Below, in pieces: positions 8,619 through 17,200 of a stretch of DNA of 64,000 nt. The notes below the pieces were generated by a model. It was not told where the DNA came from and did not search any database. It worked only from the letters and a program-made list of their open reading frames with translations. The number at the start of each line of letters is the position of its first letter. Position 1 is the stretch's first letter. Made by a program: the position numbers and the translations under genes. Where the stretch lies: positions 1 through 64,000 of the forward strand of contig JBFMFC010000005.1 in NCBI GenBank assembly GCA_040752195.1, read 5' to 3'. This DNA is from DSNY01 sp040752195 (lineage in GTDB: Bacteria > Pseudomonadota > Gammaproteobacteria > Burkholderiales > Burkholderiaceae_F).

Positions 8619-10180
8619 GCGGCGCGTTGACCAGGAGCGAAACGGTGCTGGCTTCGACGCCCGGAGCCGCCCCGGCGAACGCTCGTTCGTCGGCGCTCGT
8701 CGGCGTTGCGGTCGCGCTTGCGATCGTCCTCGTGTACGGCGACACCGCGCGCGCGATGGTCGGGCTGTGGCGCAGCTCGGAGACGTACAGCCACGGGTTC
8801 GTGGTCGTGCCGATCGCGCTCTTGCTGATCTGGCGCCGTCGCGCCGAGCTCGCGCACCTGCCCGTGCGGCCGTTTTGGCCGGCGCTGTCGCTGGTCGCCG
8901 CGGCCGGATTCGTCTGGTTGGTCGGGCGCCTGGCTGACGCGAACGTCGTGCAGCACTTCGCGCTGGTTCTGATGGTCGTCGGTGCCGTACCCGCCGTGCT
9001 CGGTGCGCGACTCGCACGAGCGATGGCTTTTCCGCTGCTGTTTCTGTTCTTCGCGGTGCCTTTCGGCGAGGCCTTCGTGCCGTGGCTGATCGACTGGACG
9101 GCCGATTTCACCGTCGCCGCGCTGAAGGTCACGGGCGTGCCCGTCTACCGTGAAGGCAACAACTTCGTGATCCCGACGGGCCGTTGGTCGGTCGTCGAGG
9201 CGTGTAGCGGGTTGCGCTATCTGACCGCCTCGCTGGTGGCCGGCACGTTGTACGCATACCTGATGTACGCGAGCGCGTGGCGCCGCGCGGCTTTCATCGC
9301 GGCGTCGATCGTGGTGCCGCTCGTCGCCAACTGGTTGCGCGCGTACCTGATCGTGATGCTCGGCCACCTGAGCGGCAACGAACTGGCCGTCGGCGTGGAC
9401 CACCTGATCTACGGCTGGATTTTCTTCGGCTTCGTGATCGCGCTGATGTTCTGGCTTGGAACGCTGTTCCGCGACGACGCCCCGGACGGCGCTACACGTG
9501 CGCGCGCGCAGACAGCGCAAGGCGGTGCCAACCGCGCTACCTTGTTGGCGTCGGCGCTAGCGGCCGTGATCGTCGCCGGTCTGTGGCAGCCGCTCGCCGC
9601 TGCGCTCGCCGGCGCCGGGACGTGGCATCAGCGGCAGCTTCCGCCGATCGAGGGCGTCGCAGGCTGGGCGCCGGTCCCCGCAACCGGAGTCGAGTGGCAG
9701 CCGCGCTTTGCCGGATACCGCGCATCGCTGCGGCAGACGTTCGAGCGCGACGGGCGCCGCGTCGCGTTGTATGTCGCGTACTACGCGGGCCAGTCCGAGG
9801 GCCACGAGATGGTCAGTTCCGCGAACGTCCTCGTGCCGACGGGCGACCCGATCTGGCGTGAGACCCGGCGCGGGCAGGCTGCACTCACGGCCGGCGCCGA
9901 GCCGATCCAGGCGAGGACCGCACAGGTCGTCGGCCCGCACGGAGGGTTCGATGTCGCCTGGTGGTACTGGATCGACGGCGAGACCACCGCCAGCGACGGC
10001 GTGGCGAAGGTACTGCAGGCGTGGTCACGGCTGACATTGAAGCCTGACGCGTCGGCGGCGGTCTTTGTGTTCACCGAAACGACCGAGCGCGGTGATGGGC
10101 GCGATGTGCTCGGCCGCTTCGTCGCCGACATGCGCGCTGCAATCGAGCGGTCGCTGATCGCCGCGGCGACCGGGCAGTGA
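8615..10180 (+). CDS. xrtA: Exosortase A fused to EpsI domain
   Basis: Integral-membrane transpeptidase-like enzyme that sorts PEP-CTERM proteins: it cleaves them after transfer through the membrane and probably attaches them to envelope polymer. The 521-residue protein has about eight membrane segments in residues 28-290. The catalytic triad is readable as Cys197 (VVEACSGLRYL), Arg242 (ANWLRAY) and His263 (GVDHLIYGW). The C-terminal 200 residues are an EpsI domain, located outside the membrane, fused to the exosortase as is usual for type A. Its context among EPS genes is the normal one for XrtA. No PEP-CTERM substrate gene lies in this window, so substrates are presumably encoded elsewhere. 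Start ATG 8615 overlaps the femAB stop. Confidence 0.94.
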   Translation: MSGALTRSETVLASTPGAAPANARSSALVGVAVALAIVLVYGDTARAMVGLWRSSETYSHGFVVVPIALLLIWRRRAELAHLPVRPFWPALSLVAAAGFVWLVGRLADANVVQHFALVLMVVGAVPAVLGARLARAMAFPLLFLFFAVPFGEAFVPWLIDWTADFTVAALKVTGVPVYREGNNFVIPTGRWSVVEACSGLRYLTASLVAGTLYAYLMYASAWRRAAFIAASIVVPLVANWLRAYLIVMLGHLSGNELAVGVDHLIYGWIFFGFVIALMFWLGTLFRDDAPDGATRARAQTAQGGANRATLLASALAAVIVAGLWQPLAAALAGAGTWHQRQLPPIEGVAGWAPVPATGVEWQPRFAGYRASLRQTFERDGRRVALYVAYYAGQSEGHEMVSSANVLVPTGDPIWRETRRGQAALTAGAEPIQARTAQVVGPHGGFDVAWWYWIDGETTASDGVAKVLQAWSRLTLKPDASAAVFVFTETTERGDGRDVLGRFVADMRAAIERSLIAAATGQ

Positions 10181-10182
10181 CG

Positions 10183-11603
10183 ATGAATGATCCGCGTCCG
10201 CTGATCCTGCACGTCGTCTTCCGCTTCGCGGTCGGCGGACTGGAGAACGGTGTGGTCAATCTGATCAACCGGATGCCGCGCGACCGCTGGCGGCACGGCG
10301 TGATCGCGTTGACCGAGATCGCCGCCGGCTTCCGCGAGCGTGTGCAGCGCGACGACGTTCACTACGTCGCGCTGGGCAAACCGCCCGGCCACGGCGTTCG
10401 CGTGTATCCGCAACTGTTTCGAGCGTTCCGCGAGCTTCGGCCGTCGATCGTTCACACCCGCAATCTGGCGGCGCTCGAAGCGGTCGTTCCGGCGTGGACG
10501 GCGCGCGTGCCGGTCCGCATCCACGGCGAGCACGGCCGCGACGTGAGCGACCTGGACGGAACGAACCGCAGGTACCGCTGGGTGCGCAGGCTCTATCGCC
10601 CCTTCGTCCACCACTACGTCGCACTGTCGCGCGATCTGGAGACCTACCTGATCGAGCGTATCGGCATCGCCGCCGACCGCGTCGAGCACATCTACAACGG
10701 TGTGGACAGCGAGCGATTCAGACCGCGCACGGGCGCACGTGCGCCGATCGAGGATTCGCCGTTCAACGACCCGGCGCTGTTCGTCGTCGGCACCGTCGGG
10801 CGGCTCGAAGCGGTCAAGGACCAGACGAACCTCGCGCGCGCCTTCGTCCGCGCGCTGGCGATGTCGCCGCAGGCGGCGCGCCGTCTACGCCTCGTGCTGG
10901 TCGGCGACGGGCCTTTGCGCGGCGAGATCGAATCGATCGTTCGCGCCGCCNNNNNNNNNNNNNNNNNNNNNNNNNNNNNNNNNNNNNNNNNNNNNNNNNN
11001 NNNNNNNNNNNNNNNNNNNNNNNNNNNNNNNNNNNNNNNNNNNNNNNNNNGACGAACCTCGCGCGCGCCTTCGTCCGCGCGCTGGCGATGTCGCCGCAGG
11101 CGGCGCGCCGTCTACGCCTCGTGCTGGTCGGCGACGGGCCTTTGCGCGGCGAGATCGAATCGATCGTTCGCGCCGCCAACGTTGAGTCGCTTGTCTGGTT
11201 CGCCGGCGAGCGCAGCGACGTACCGGAGCTCATGCGCGGGCTCGACTGCTTCGTGCTGCCTTCGCTTGCCGAGGGAATATCCAATACGTTGCTCGAGGCG
11301 ATGGCCTCGGGTCTGCCGGCGATCGCCACGCGGGTCGGCGCCAACGCGGATCTGATGGAAGACGGGCTGTCGGGGCGGCTCGTGCCGCGCGCCGACCCGG
11401 ATGCGCTCGCCCGCGAGATCCTCTCCTATCTCGATGATCCCGCTCGGGCCCGGCGTCACGGCCGTGCCGGTCGACAGATCGTCGAACGCCGCTTCAGCCT
11501 CGATCGGATGGTCGGCGACTACGAAAACCTGTATATGCGGCTGCTGGCCGCACGCGGCTTGCTGCCGGCGCCGGCAATGACGCCTGGCGCGGCCGGAGGG
11601 TGA
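10183..11603 (+). CDS. Family 4 glycosyltransferase, XrtA-associated, split by an assembly gap
   Basis: Cytoplasmic GT-B glycosyltransferase that adds a sugar to the lipid-linked repeat unit. The first part runs to 10950 (256 codons: LHVVFRFAVGGLENGV, then the NGVDSERF segment). A gap of 100 N follows, and then bases 11051-11177 repeat 10824-10950 exactly. Removing the N run and one repeat copy (227 nt) joins VRAA directly to NVESLVWFAGERSD. This gives an intact 397-residue enzyme ending with the PSLAEGISNTLLEAMASG nucleotide-sugar motif. The frame change across the gap is therefore an artefact (227 is not a multiple of 3). ATG 10183 is preferred over GTG 10177. The family matches the PEP-CTERM sugar transferase next to exosortase. 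Confidence 0.88.
10824..11177 (+). repeat. Exact 127-bp direct duplication flanking the gap
   Basis: Bases 10824-10950 and 11051-11177 are identical over 127 nt. The copy falls within a glycosyltransferase gene, and collapsing it restores the frame. A length of 127 equals a k-mer size widely used as the largest k in de Bruijn assemblers, so this is best read as an unmerged contig overlap rather than biology. Confidence 0.93.
10951..11050. other. Scaffold gap (100 N)
   Basis: A run of exactly 100 unknown bases, the conventional size for a gap of unknown length. Flanking sequence shows that the two contig ends overlap, so nothing is probably missing. Confidence 0.98.
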
Positions 11604-11614
11604 GGAGCACGACG

Positions 11615-13546
11615 ATGTGCGGCATCACAGGGATCTTCGACACCCGCGGACGGCGCGCGATCGACGCGGCGGTGCTGACGCGCATGAACGAAAGCCAGCA
11701 TCATCGCGGGCCGGATGAAACGGGCACCCACGTCGAGCCGGGGCTGGGTCTCGGCCACAAGCGGCTGTCGATCATCGATCTGGCGACCGGCCAGCAGCCC
11801 TTGTTCAACGAAGACGGCAGCGTGGCGGTCGTCTTCAACGGTGAGATCTACAACTTCCAGGAATTGATCCCGGAACTCACCGCGCTTGGCCACGTGTTCC
11901 ACACGCGCAGCGACACCGAGGTGATCGTGCATGCGTGGGAAGCGTGGGGACCCGAGTGCGTCAAGCGCTTCCGCGGCATGTTCGCGTTCGCGCTGTGGGA
12001 CCGCAATCGCGAGACCCTGTTCCTGGCGCGCGATCGGCTCGGCGTGAAACCGCTCTTTTACGCGCTGCTGCCCGACGGGCAGTTGCTGTTCGGCTCCGAG
12101 CTGAAGTCGCTGCTCGCGCACGGGGGGCTGGCGCGCGAAGTCGATCCGTACGCGGTGGAGGAGTATTTCGCGCTCGGCTACGTGCCTGAGCCGCGCACGA
12201 TCTTCAGGGGTGCGCAGAAGCTGCCGCCGGCGCACACGCTGACCGTGAAGCGCGGCGTGCCGGTTCCCGCGCCGGTCGAGTACTGGGACGTGGCGTTTAC
12301 CCTCGACAACAGGCTGTCGCAGCAGGAGGCGTGCGCGCAGTTGGACGAGCGGCTGCGCGAATCGGTGAAACTGCGGCTGATCTCCGAGGTGCCGCTCGGC
12401 GCGTTTCTGTCCGGCGGCGTGGACTCGAGCGCGGTTGTGGCGACGATGGCCGGCCTGTCGGACTCGCCCGTCAACACCTGCTCGATCTCGTTTGCCGATC
12501 CCGCCTTCGATGAGTCGCGCTACGCGCAGATGGTCGCCGACCGCTATCGCACGCGCCACTTCGTCGATCGGGTCGAAAGCGACGACTTCGATCTGATCGA
12601 CACGCTGGCGCGGCTGTACGACGAACCGTACGCGGATAGCTCGGCGATTCCGACCTACCGTGTGTGTCAGCTCGCGCGCAACCACGTCACGGTGGCGCTG
12701 TCGGGGGACGGCGGCGACGAGAACTTCGGGGGTTACCGCCGTTACCGGCTGCACCTGATGGAAGAGCGCATGCGCCGGCCACTGCCGCTGGCGCTGCGCC
12801 GGCCGGTGTTCGGCCTGCTGGGGCGCGCGTATCCGAAGGCCGACTGGGCGCCGCGCGTGTTCCGCGCCAAGACCACGCTGCAGTCGCTGGCGCGCGATTC
12901 GGTCGAGGCGTACTTTCATAGCGTCTCGATCCTGCGGGACGACCTGCGCCGTCAGCTGTTCTCGAACACGCTGCGCGCGCAGCTCGGCGGCTACAACGCC
13001 GTGGAGGTGTTCAAGCGTCACGCGCAGCGTGCCAACCACGAGGATCCTCTGGCGCTCGTCCAGTACCTCGACCTGAAGACCTATCTGGTCGGCGACATCA
13101 ACACCAAGGTCGACCGCGCCAGCATGGCGCATTCGCTGGAGGTGCGCGAGCCGTTGATGGATCACCCGCTGGTGGAGTGGCTGGCGTCGCTGCCGTCGTC
13201 GCTGAAGGTGCGCGGGCAGGAAGGCAAGTACCTGCTGAAGAAGTCGCAGGAGCCGCATCTGCCGAATGACGTCCTGTACCGGCCGAAGATGGGCTTCGCG
13301 GTGCCGCTGGCGCGCTGGTTCCGCGGGCCGCTGCGCGATCGCGTGCGGCAAGCGGTGCTCGGCGGCGTGCTCGCCGACACCGGTTACTTCAACCTGCCGG
13401 CGCTGCAGCGGCTCCTCGACCAGCACCAGTCCGGCATGCGCGACCACAGCGCGCCGCTGTGGACCGTGTTGATGTTCGAGGCATTCCTGCGCAACGCGAT
13501 GCGCGCCGAGGAAAGCGGGGCGCCGGCGCAGCGCCTGGCGGGTTGA
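11615..13546 (+). CDS. asnB: Asparagine synthase-type amidotransferase, XrtA-associated
   Basis: 643-residue class II glutamine amidotransferase plus ATP-dependent synthetase. The N-terminus is MCGITGIFD, so Cys2 becomes the N-terminal nucleophile that releases ammonia from glutamine. The RGPD and NGEIYN motifs of the glutaminase domain are present. The synthetase domain starts with the pyrophosphatase loop LSGGVDSS at about residues 265-272, followed by LSGDGGDE and a helical C-terminus. In XrtA clusters this family is thought to amidate a sugar acid or other acceptor in the EPS rather than make free asparagine; that is inference. The start is ATG 11615, chosen because Cys must be residue 2. 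The next gene begins 4 nt after its stop. Confidence 0.92.
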   Translation: MCGITGIFDTRGRRAIDAAVLTRMNESQHHRGPDETGTHVEPGLGLGHKRLSIIDLATGQQPLFNEDGSVAVVFNGEIYNFQELIPELTALGHVFHTRSDTEVIVHAWEAWGPECVKRFRGMFAFALWDRNRETLFLARDRLGVKPLFYALLPDGQLLFGSELKSLLAHGGLAREVDPYAVEEYFALGYVPEPRTIFRGAQKLPPAHTLTVKRGVPVPAPVEYWDVAFTLDNRLSQQEACAQLDERLRESVKLRLISEVPLGAFLSGGVDSSAVVATMAGLSDSPVNTCSISFADPAFDESRYAQMVADRYRTRHFVDRVESDDFDLIDTLARLYDEPYADSSAIPTYRVCQLARNHVTVALSGDGGDENFGGYRRYRLHLMEERMRRPLPLALRRPVFGLLGRAYPKADWAPRVFRAKTTLQSLARDSVEAYFHSVSILRDDLRRQLFSNTLRAQLGGYNAVEVFKRHAQRANHEDPLALVQYLDLKTYLVGDINTKVDRASMAHSLEVREPLMDHPLVEWLASLPSSLKVRGQEGKYLLKKSQEPHLPNDVLYRPKMGFAVPLARWFRGPLRDRVRQAVLGGVLADTGYFNLPALQRLLDQHQSGMRDHSAPLWTVLMFEAFLRNAMRAEESGAPAQRLAG

Positions 13547-13550
13547 CGCG

Positions 13551-14798
13551 ATGCGCATCCTGCACGTCCTGGACCATTCGGCTCCGCTGCACAGCGGCTA
13601 CGCGTTCCGCACGCTCGCGATCCTGCGCGAGCAGCGCGCGCTCGGCTGGGATACGGCGCAACTGACCACGCCCCGGCAAGGGCCGACCACGGCGCTCGCG
13701 GAGGCGGCCGACGGCTGGGCTTTTCATCGGACGCCGTTCGTGCCGGGCGCATGGTCAAGTCTGCCCGCCGTCGGTCGGTACGTCGATGAGATGCGTGCGA
13801 CCGCGCGGCGCATCGAGGACGTCGTGCGGCAGACGCGGCCGGACGTCTTGCACGCGCATTCGCCGGTGCTCAACGCCTTGCCCGCGCTCCGGGTGGGGCG
13901 CAGATGCGGCGTGCCGGTCGTCTACGAGATGCGCGCGTCGTGGGAGGACGCCGCGGTCGATCACGGCAGCACGCGAGAGGGCAGCCTGCGCTATCGCCTT
14001 TCGCGCGCGCTGGAGACCTATGCGTTGAAGCGCGCCGACGCCGTCACGACGATCTGTGAGGGACTGCGCGCCGACATCGTCGCCCGCGGCATCGATACCG
14101 ATTCCGTGACCGTGATCCCGAACGCGGTCGACGTGACGGCGTTCGAGTTCGGCGCGCCGGCCGACCCGCAATTGCGGCGCCGGCTCGGGCTCGAAGGCGC
14201 GGCGGTCGTCGGCTTTGCCGGTTCGTTCTATGGCTACGAAGGGCTCGATCTTCTGCTCGATGCCGCGGCGCTGCTCGCCGCGCAGCGGCCCGAGCTGCGC
14301 GTGCTGCTGGTCGGCGGCGGGCCGCAGGAAGACAATCTCAAAGCGCAGGCGCAGCGGCTCGGCATCGCCGAGCGCGTGATCTTCACCGGCCGCGTGCCGC
14401 ATGCCGAGGTGCAGCGCTACTACAACCTGATCGACGTGCTCGCGTATCCGCGCCGCTCGATCCGGCTCACCGAGATCGTCACGCCGTTGAAGCCGCTGGA
14501 GGCGATGGCGCAAGGACGCATCCTTGTCGCCTCCGATGTCGGCGGCCATCGCGAACTCGTGCGCGATGGCGAGACCGGGTTCCTGTTTCCCGCAGGTGAC
14601 GCGGCGGCACTGGCGCGTACGATCGACGCGCTGCTCACCCGCCGCGGCGATTGGGATCGTGTCAAGCGACAGGCGCGTCGCTTCGTCGAAAGCGAGCGCA
14701 CGTGGGCGAAGTCGGTCGCGGCTTATGCCAGCGTCTATGCGCGGGTGATACGACGGTGCGCTGCCGCTGCGCATCGGCGACCGCGCCCATTCTATTGA
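13551..14798 (+). CDS. Glycosyltransferase family 4, exosortase A-associated
   Basis: 415-residue GT-B enzyme for assembly of the EPS repeat unit at the inner membrane. It opens MRILHVLDHSAPLHSGYAFR, characteristic of the exosortase A-associated glycosyltransferase family, with the glycine-rich acceptor loop in the N-terminal Rossmann half. The C-terminal half has VIPNAVDVTAFE, GFAGSFYGYEGLD and the donor-binding ITPLKPLEAMAQG-like motif (TPLKPLEAMAQG). It is 4 nt downstream of the amidotransferase gene and co-oriented, so co-transcription is likely. The acceptor and donor sugars cannot be read from sequence. Confidence 0.88.
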   Translation: MRILHVLDHSAPLHSGYAFRTLAILREQRALGWDTAQLTTPRQGPTTALAEAADGWAFHRTPFVPGAWSSLPAVGRYVDEMRATARRIEDVVRQTRPDVLHAHSPVLNALPALRVGRRCGVPVVYEMRASWEDAAVDHGSTREGSLRYRLSRALETYALKRADAVTTICEGLRADIVARGIDTDSVTVIPNAVDVTAFEFGAPADPQLRRRLGLEGAAVVGFAGSFYGYEGLDLLLDAAALLAAQRPELRVLLVGGGPQEDNLKAQAQRLGIAERVIFTGRVPHAEVQRYYNLIDVLAYPRRSIRLTEIVTPLKPLEAMAQGRILVASDVGGHRELVRDGETGFLFPAGDAAALARTIDALLTRRGDWDRVKRQARRFVESERTWAKSVAAYASVYARVIRRCAAAAHRRPRPFY

Positions 14799-14822
14799 CG
14801 ATCGGAGAGCTGGGACGCTGTC

Positions 14823-16043
14823 GTGCGCATTCTGTACCTGTCGCACCGTTTCCCGTACCCACCTACGTTCGGGAGCAAAGTGCGTGCATTCCACACGATT
14901 CGTCACTTGGCGCGATCTCATCAGGTGACGGTGCTCGCACCCGTGCGGTCCGACGAGGAGGCAGAGCAAGCGAAGGGTATCGCACCTCATTGCCATTCCT
15001 TCCATGTCTTTCCGGTTGGTGCGGCAGCCCAGACGCTTAAGGTCGCGTTGAGCACGATCTCGTCGGTCACTGCCTCGGAGGCGTTCTTTCACAGCGGGGC
15101 CATGCGGCGCATGGTCAAGCAGCTGTTGGCGGCCCGGTCGTTCGACTTCGTGTTTGTGCACTGCTCGTCGGTTGGGCGTGCTGTCGCCACCCTTACCGAG
15201 CTTCCCAAGCTGATTGACTTTTGCGACGTCGACTCCCGTAAATGGCTTGACTACACGGCCTTCAAGCCTTGGCCGCTGTCGCTTGGTTACGGCTGGGAGG
15301 CGGCGCGACTCGCGCGGGTAGAGAGGCACCTCGTGCGCGCGTTTGACTTGGCGACAGTAGCGACTCCCGGTGAGCTGGACGCCCTGAAGGAAATCGGCGC
15401 CGAGCCCGGGAAGCTCGATTGGTTTCCGAACGGGGTAGATGTCGACTTTTTTCGGCCGTCAGACGAGCCGTATGACACGGAGCTGATCACGTTTGTCGGC
15501 CGCATGGATTACTTCCCTAACGAGCAGGCGATGACCGACTTCTGCAACGACACTTGGCCACGTCTGCGGGCCGTGCGACCCAGCGTGCGACTGCAGATCG
15601 TCGGTGCATCACCCACGCCGGCGGTGCGGCGCCTGGCGTCGTTGCCGGGTGTGAGTGTGACCGGTGCAGTGGCCGACGTGCGCCCTTACGTACAGCGCTC
15701 GGCGCTCACGATCGCACCGCTGAAGATCGCGCGCGGTACACAGAACAAGATTCTTGAATCGATGGCGATGGGCGTGCCGGTCGTTGCGAGCCGAATCGCG
15801 GCCTGTGGAGTCGACGCAGTCGCCGGCGAGCATCTGCTGGCGGCTGCGACGAACGCCGAGTTGGGTGACGCGATCCTTCGGCTCCTGGGCGACGCACGTC
15901 TGCGCAGCCGGCTTGGGACCGCGGGGCGCGAGCGAGTACTTTCGCATCACACTTGGGTGCGCTCAATGCAACGGCTCGATGCGCTTGTCGATCGGTGTGT
16001 CGCATCGCGCGCGTCGGCTGAGCTGGCGGTGCAGCGTTCATGA
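14823..16043 (+). CDS. Glycosyltransferase, PEP-CTERM/XrtA-associated (stp1-like)
   Basis: 406-residue GT4-like sugar transferase. The N-terminus MRILYLSHRFPYPPTFGSK is typical of the PEP-CTERM-associated transferase family (stp1 type). The donor half contains WFPNGVDVDFFRP, FVGRMDYFPNEQA and the KILESMAMGVPVVAS motif. A GTG start at 14823 is used, with purine-rich GGAGAG further upstream; a 24-nt intergenic spacer separates it from the preceding gene. Its stop codon overlaps the ATG of the next glycosyltransferase (ATGA). Role: one of the sugar additions building the EPS repeat; the specific linkage is unknown. Confidence 0.87.
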   Translation: MRILYLSHRFPYPPTFGSKVRAFHTIRHLARSHQVTVLAPVRSDEEAEQAKGIAPHCHSFHVFPVGAAAQTLKVALSTISSVTASEAFFHSGAMRRMVKQLLAARSFDFVFVHCSSVGRAVATLTELPKLIDFCDVDSRKWLDYTAFKPWPLSLGYGWEAARLARVERHLVRAFDLATVATPGELDALKEIGAEPGKLDWFPNGVDVDFFRPSDEPYDTELITFVGRMDYFPNEQAMTDFCNDTWPRLRAVRPSVRLQIVGASPTPAVRRLASLPGVSVTGAVADVRPYVQRSALTIAPLKIARGTQNKILESMAMGVPVVASRIAACGVDAVAGEHLLAAATNAELGDAILRLLGDARLRSRLGTAGRERVLSHHTWVRSMQRLDALVDRCVASRASAELAVQRS

Positions 16044-17200
16044 CGCCCGACAAGGCGATCCCCGAGACGATGTCAGCAACAGGTGCCGAGCGCGGGTGCC
16101 GGGCTGCTCGCGCCTTGCGGGTAGTCGTCATTGGGCCTCTGCCGCCGCCTTCCGGCGGCATGGCCAACCAGACGCGTCAGCTCGCGCGGCTGCTCGCGGA
16201 TAGCGGCGTGTGCGTGCGGCTCGTGCAGACCAATCCGCCGTATCGCCCGGCGTGGATCGGCAGCGTACGCGGGCTGCGCGCCGCCTTTCGCCTCGCCCCT
16301 TACGTCATCGCGCTGTGGCGTGCGCTGCGCGGCATGGACGTCGCGCACGTGATGGCGAACTCGGGCTGGGCATGGCACCTGTTCGCTGCGCCGGCGGTCT
16401 GGCTGGCGCGACTGCGCGGCGTGCCCGTGCTGGTCAACTATCGGGGCGGCGAAGCGGAGTCGTTCCTGCAGCGGCAGGCGCGCTGGGTGCGGCCGACGCT
16501 GCGGCTGGCGCGCGTGCTCGCCGTGCCGTCGGGGTTCCTGCAGTCGGTCTTCGCTCGCTACGGCGTCGCCGCCGAAGTCGTTCCGAACGTCGTCGATCCG
16601 GCGCGCTTTGCGCCCGCCGCGCGGCGAACGCCCGCCCAGCACATCGTCGTCACCCGCAACCTGGAGCAGATCTACGACATCCCCACCGCTTTGCGCGCGT
16701 TCGCGAAGATCCGCAGCCGCTTCCCCGCCGCGCGCCTGACGGTCGCCGGCAGCGGGCCGGCGCTGGACTCGCTGCGACGCCTGGCGCAGGAGCTTGGCGT
16801 GTCGGAAGCGGTGCGCTTCACCGGCCGGCTCGACAACGATCGCATCGCCGAGCTTTATCGCGAGGCAGACTTGGCGATCAACCCGTCGACGGTCGACAAC
16901 ATGCCGATCTCGTTGCTCGAAGCGATGGCGAGCGGCGTGCCGATCGTCTCGACGAACGTCGGCGGCGTGCCTTTTGTGGTCGAGCACGAGCGCACTGCGC
17001 TGCTGGTGCCCGCGCGCGACCCCGACGCCATGGCGGCAGCGGCCGTTCGTATCTTCGAAGACGCGGTGTTGCGCGATGCGCTGGTGGCCGCCGGCTTGCA
17101 GACCTGCCGCGCGTACGCATGGGAGCGCGTACGCCCGATCTTGTTCGCCGCGTACACGCGCTGCGCCGGGCGCACCTTGCTGCAGGAGTCCGCACCGTGA
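16040..17200 (+). CDS. Glycosyltransferase family 4
   Basis: 386-residue GT-B glycosyltransferase. VVIGPLPPPSGGMANQT near residue 30 is the acceptor-side glycine loop. VVPNVVDPARFAP, VTRNLEQIYDIPTALRAF and STVDNMPISLLEAMASG mark the donor domain of GT4 enzymes, with a conserved glutamate in SLLEAMASG. It overlaps both neighbours by 4 nt (start 16040 with the upstream stop, stop with the GTG of the next gene), showing tight translational coupling inside the EPS operon. About 25 residues precede the Rossmann fold, so a later start is conceivable; there is no better one by ribosome-binding site. Confidence 0.87.
   Translation: MTPDKAIPETMSATGAERGCRAARALRVVVIGPLPPPSGGMANQTRQLARLLADSGVCVRLVQTNPPYRPAWIGSVRGLRAAFRLAPYVIALWRALRGMDVAHVMANSGWAWHLFAAPAVWLARLRGVPVLVNYRGGEAESFLQRQARWVRPTLRLARVLAVPSGFLQSVFARYGVAAEVVPNVVDPARFAPAARRTPAQHIVVTRNLEQIYDIPTALRAFAKIRSRFPAARLTVAGSGPALDSLRRLAQELGVSEAVRFTGRLDNDRIAELYREADLAINPSTVDNMPISLLEAMASGVPIVSTNVGGVPFVVEHERTALLVPARDPDAMAAAAVRIFEDAVLRDALVAAGLQTCRAYAWERVRPILFAAYTRCAGRTLLQESAP

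Noticed and set aside
10494..11603. Calling the glycosyltransferase a frameshifted pseudogene
   Set aside because: The frame change equals the 100-N gap plus a 127-bp repeated contig overlap; collapsing restores an intact gene.
11519..13558. A 679-codon open frame on the - strand opposite the asparagine synthase gene
   Set aside because: It is the antisense shadow of a GC-rich coding gene; low-complexity Arg/Gln-rich translation with no family features.
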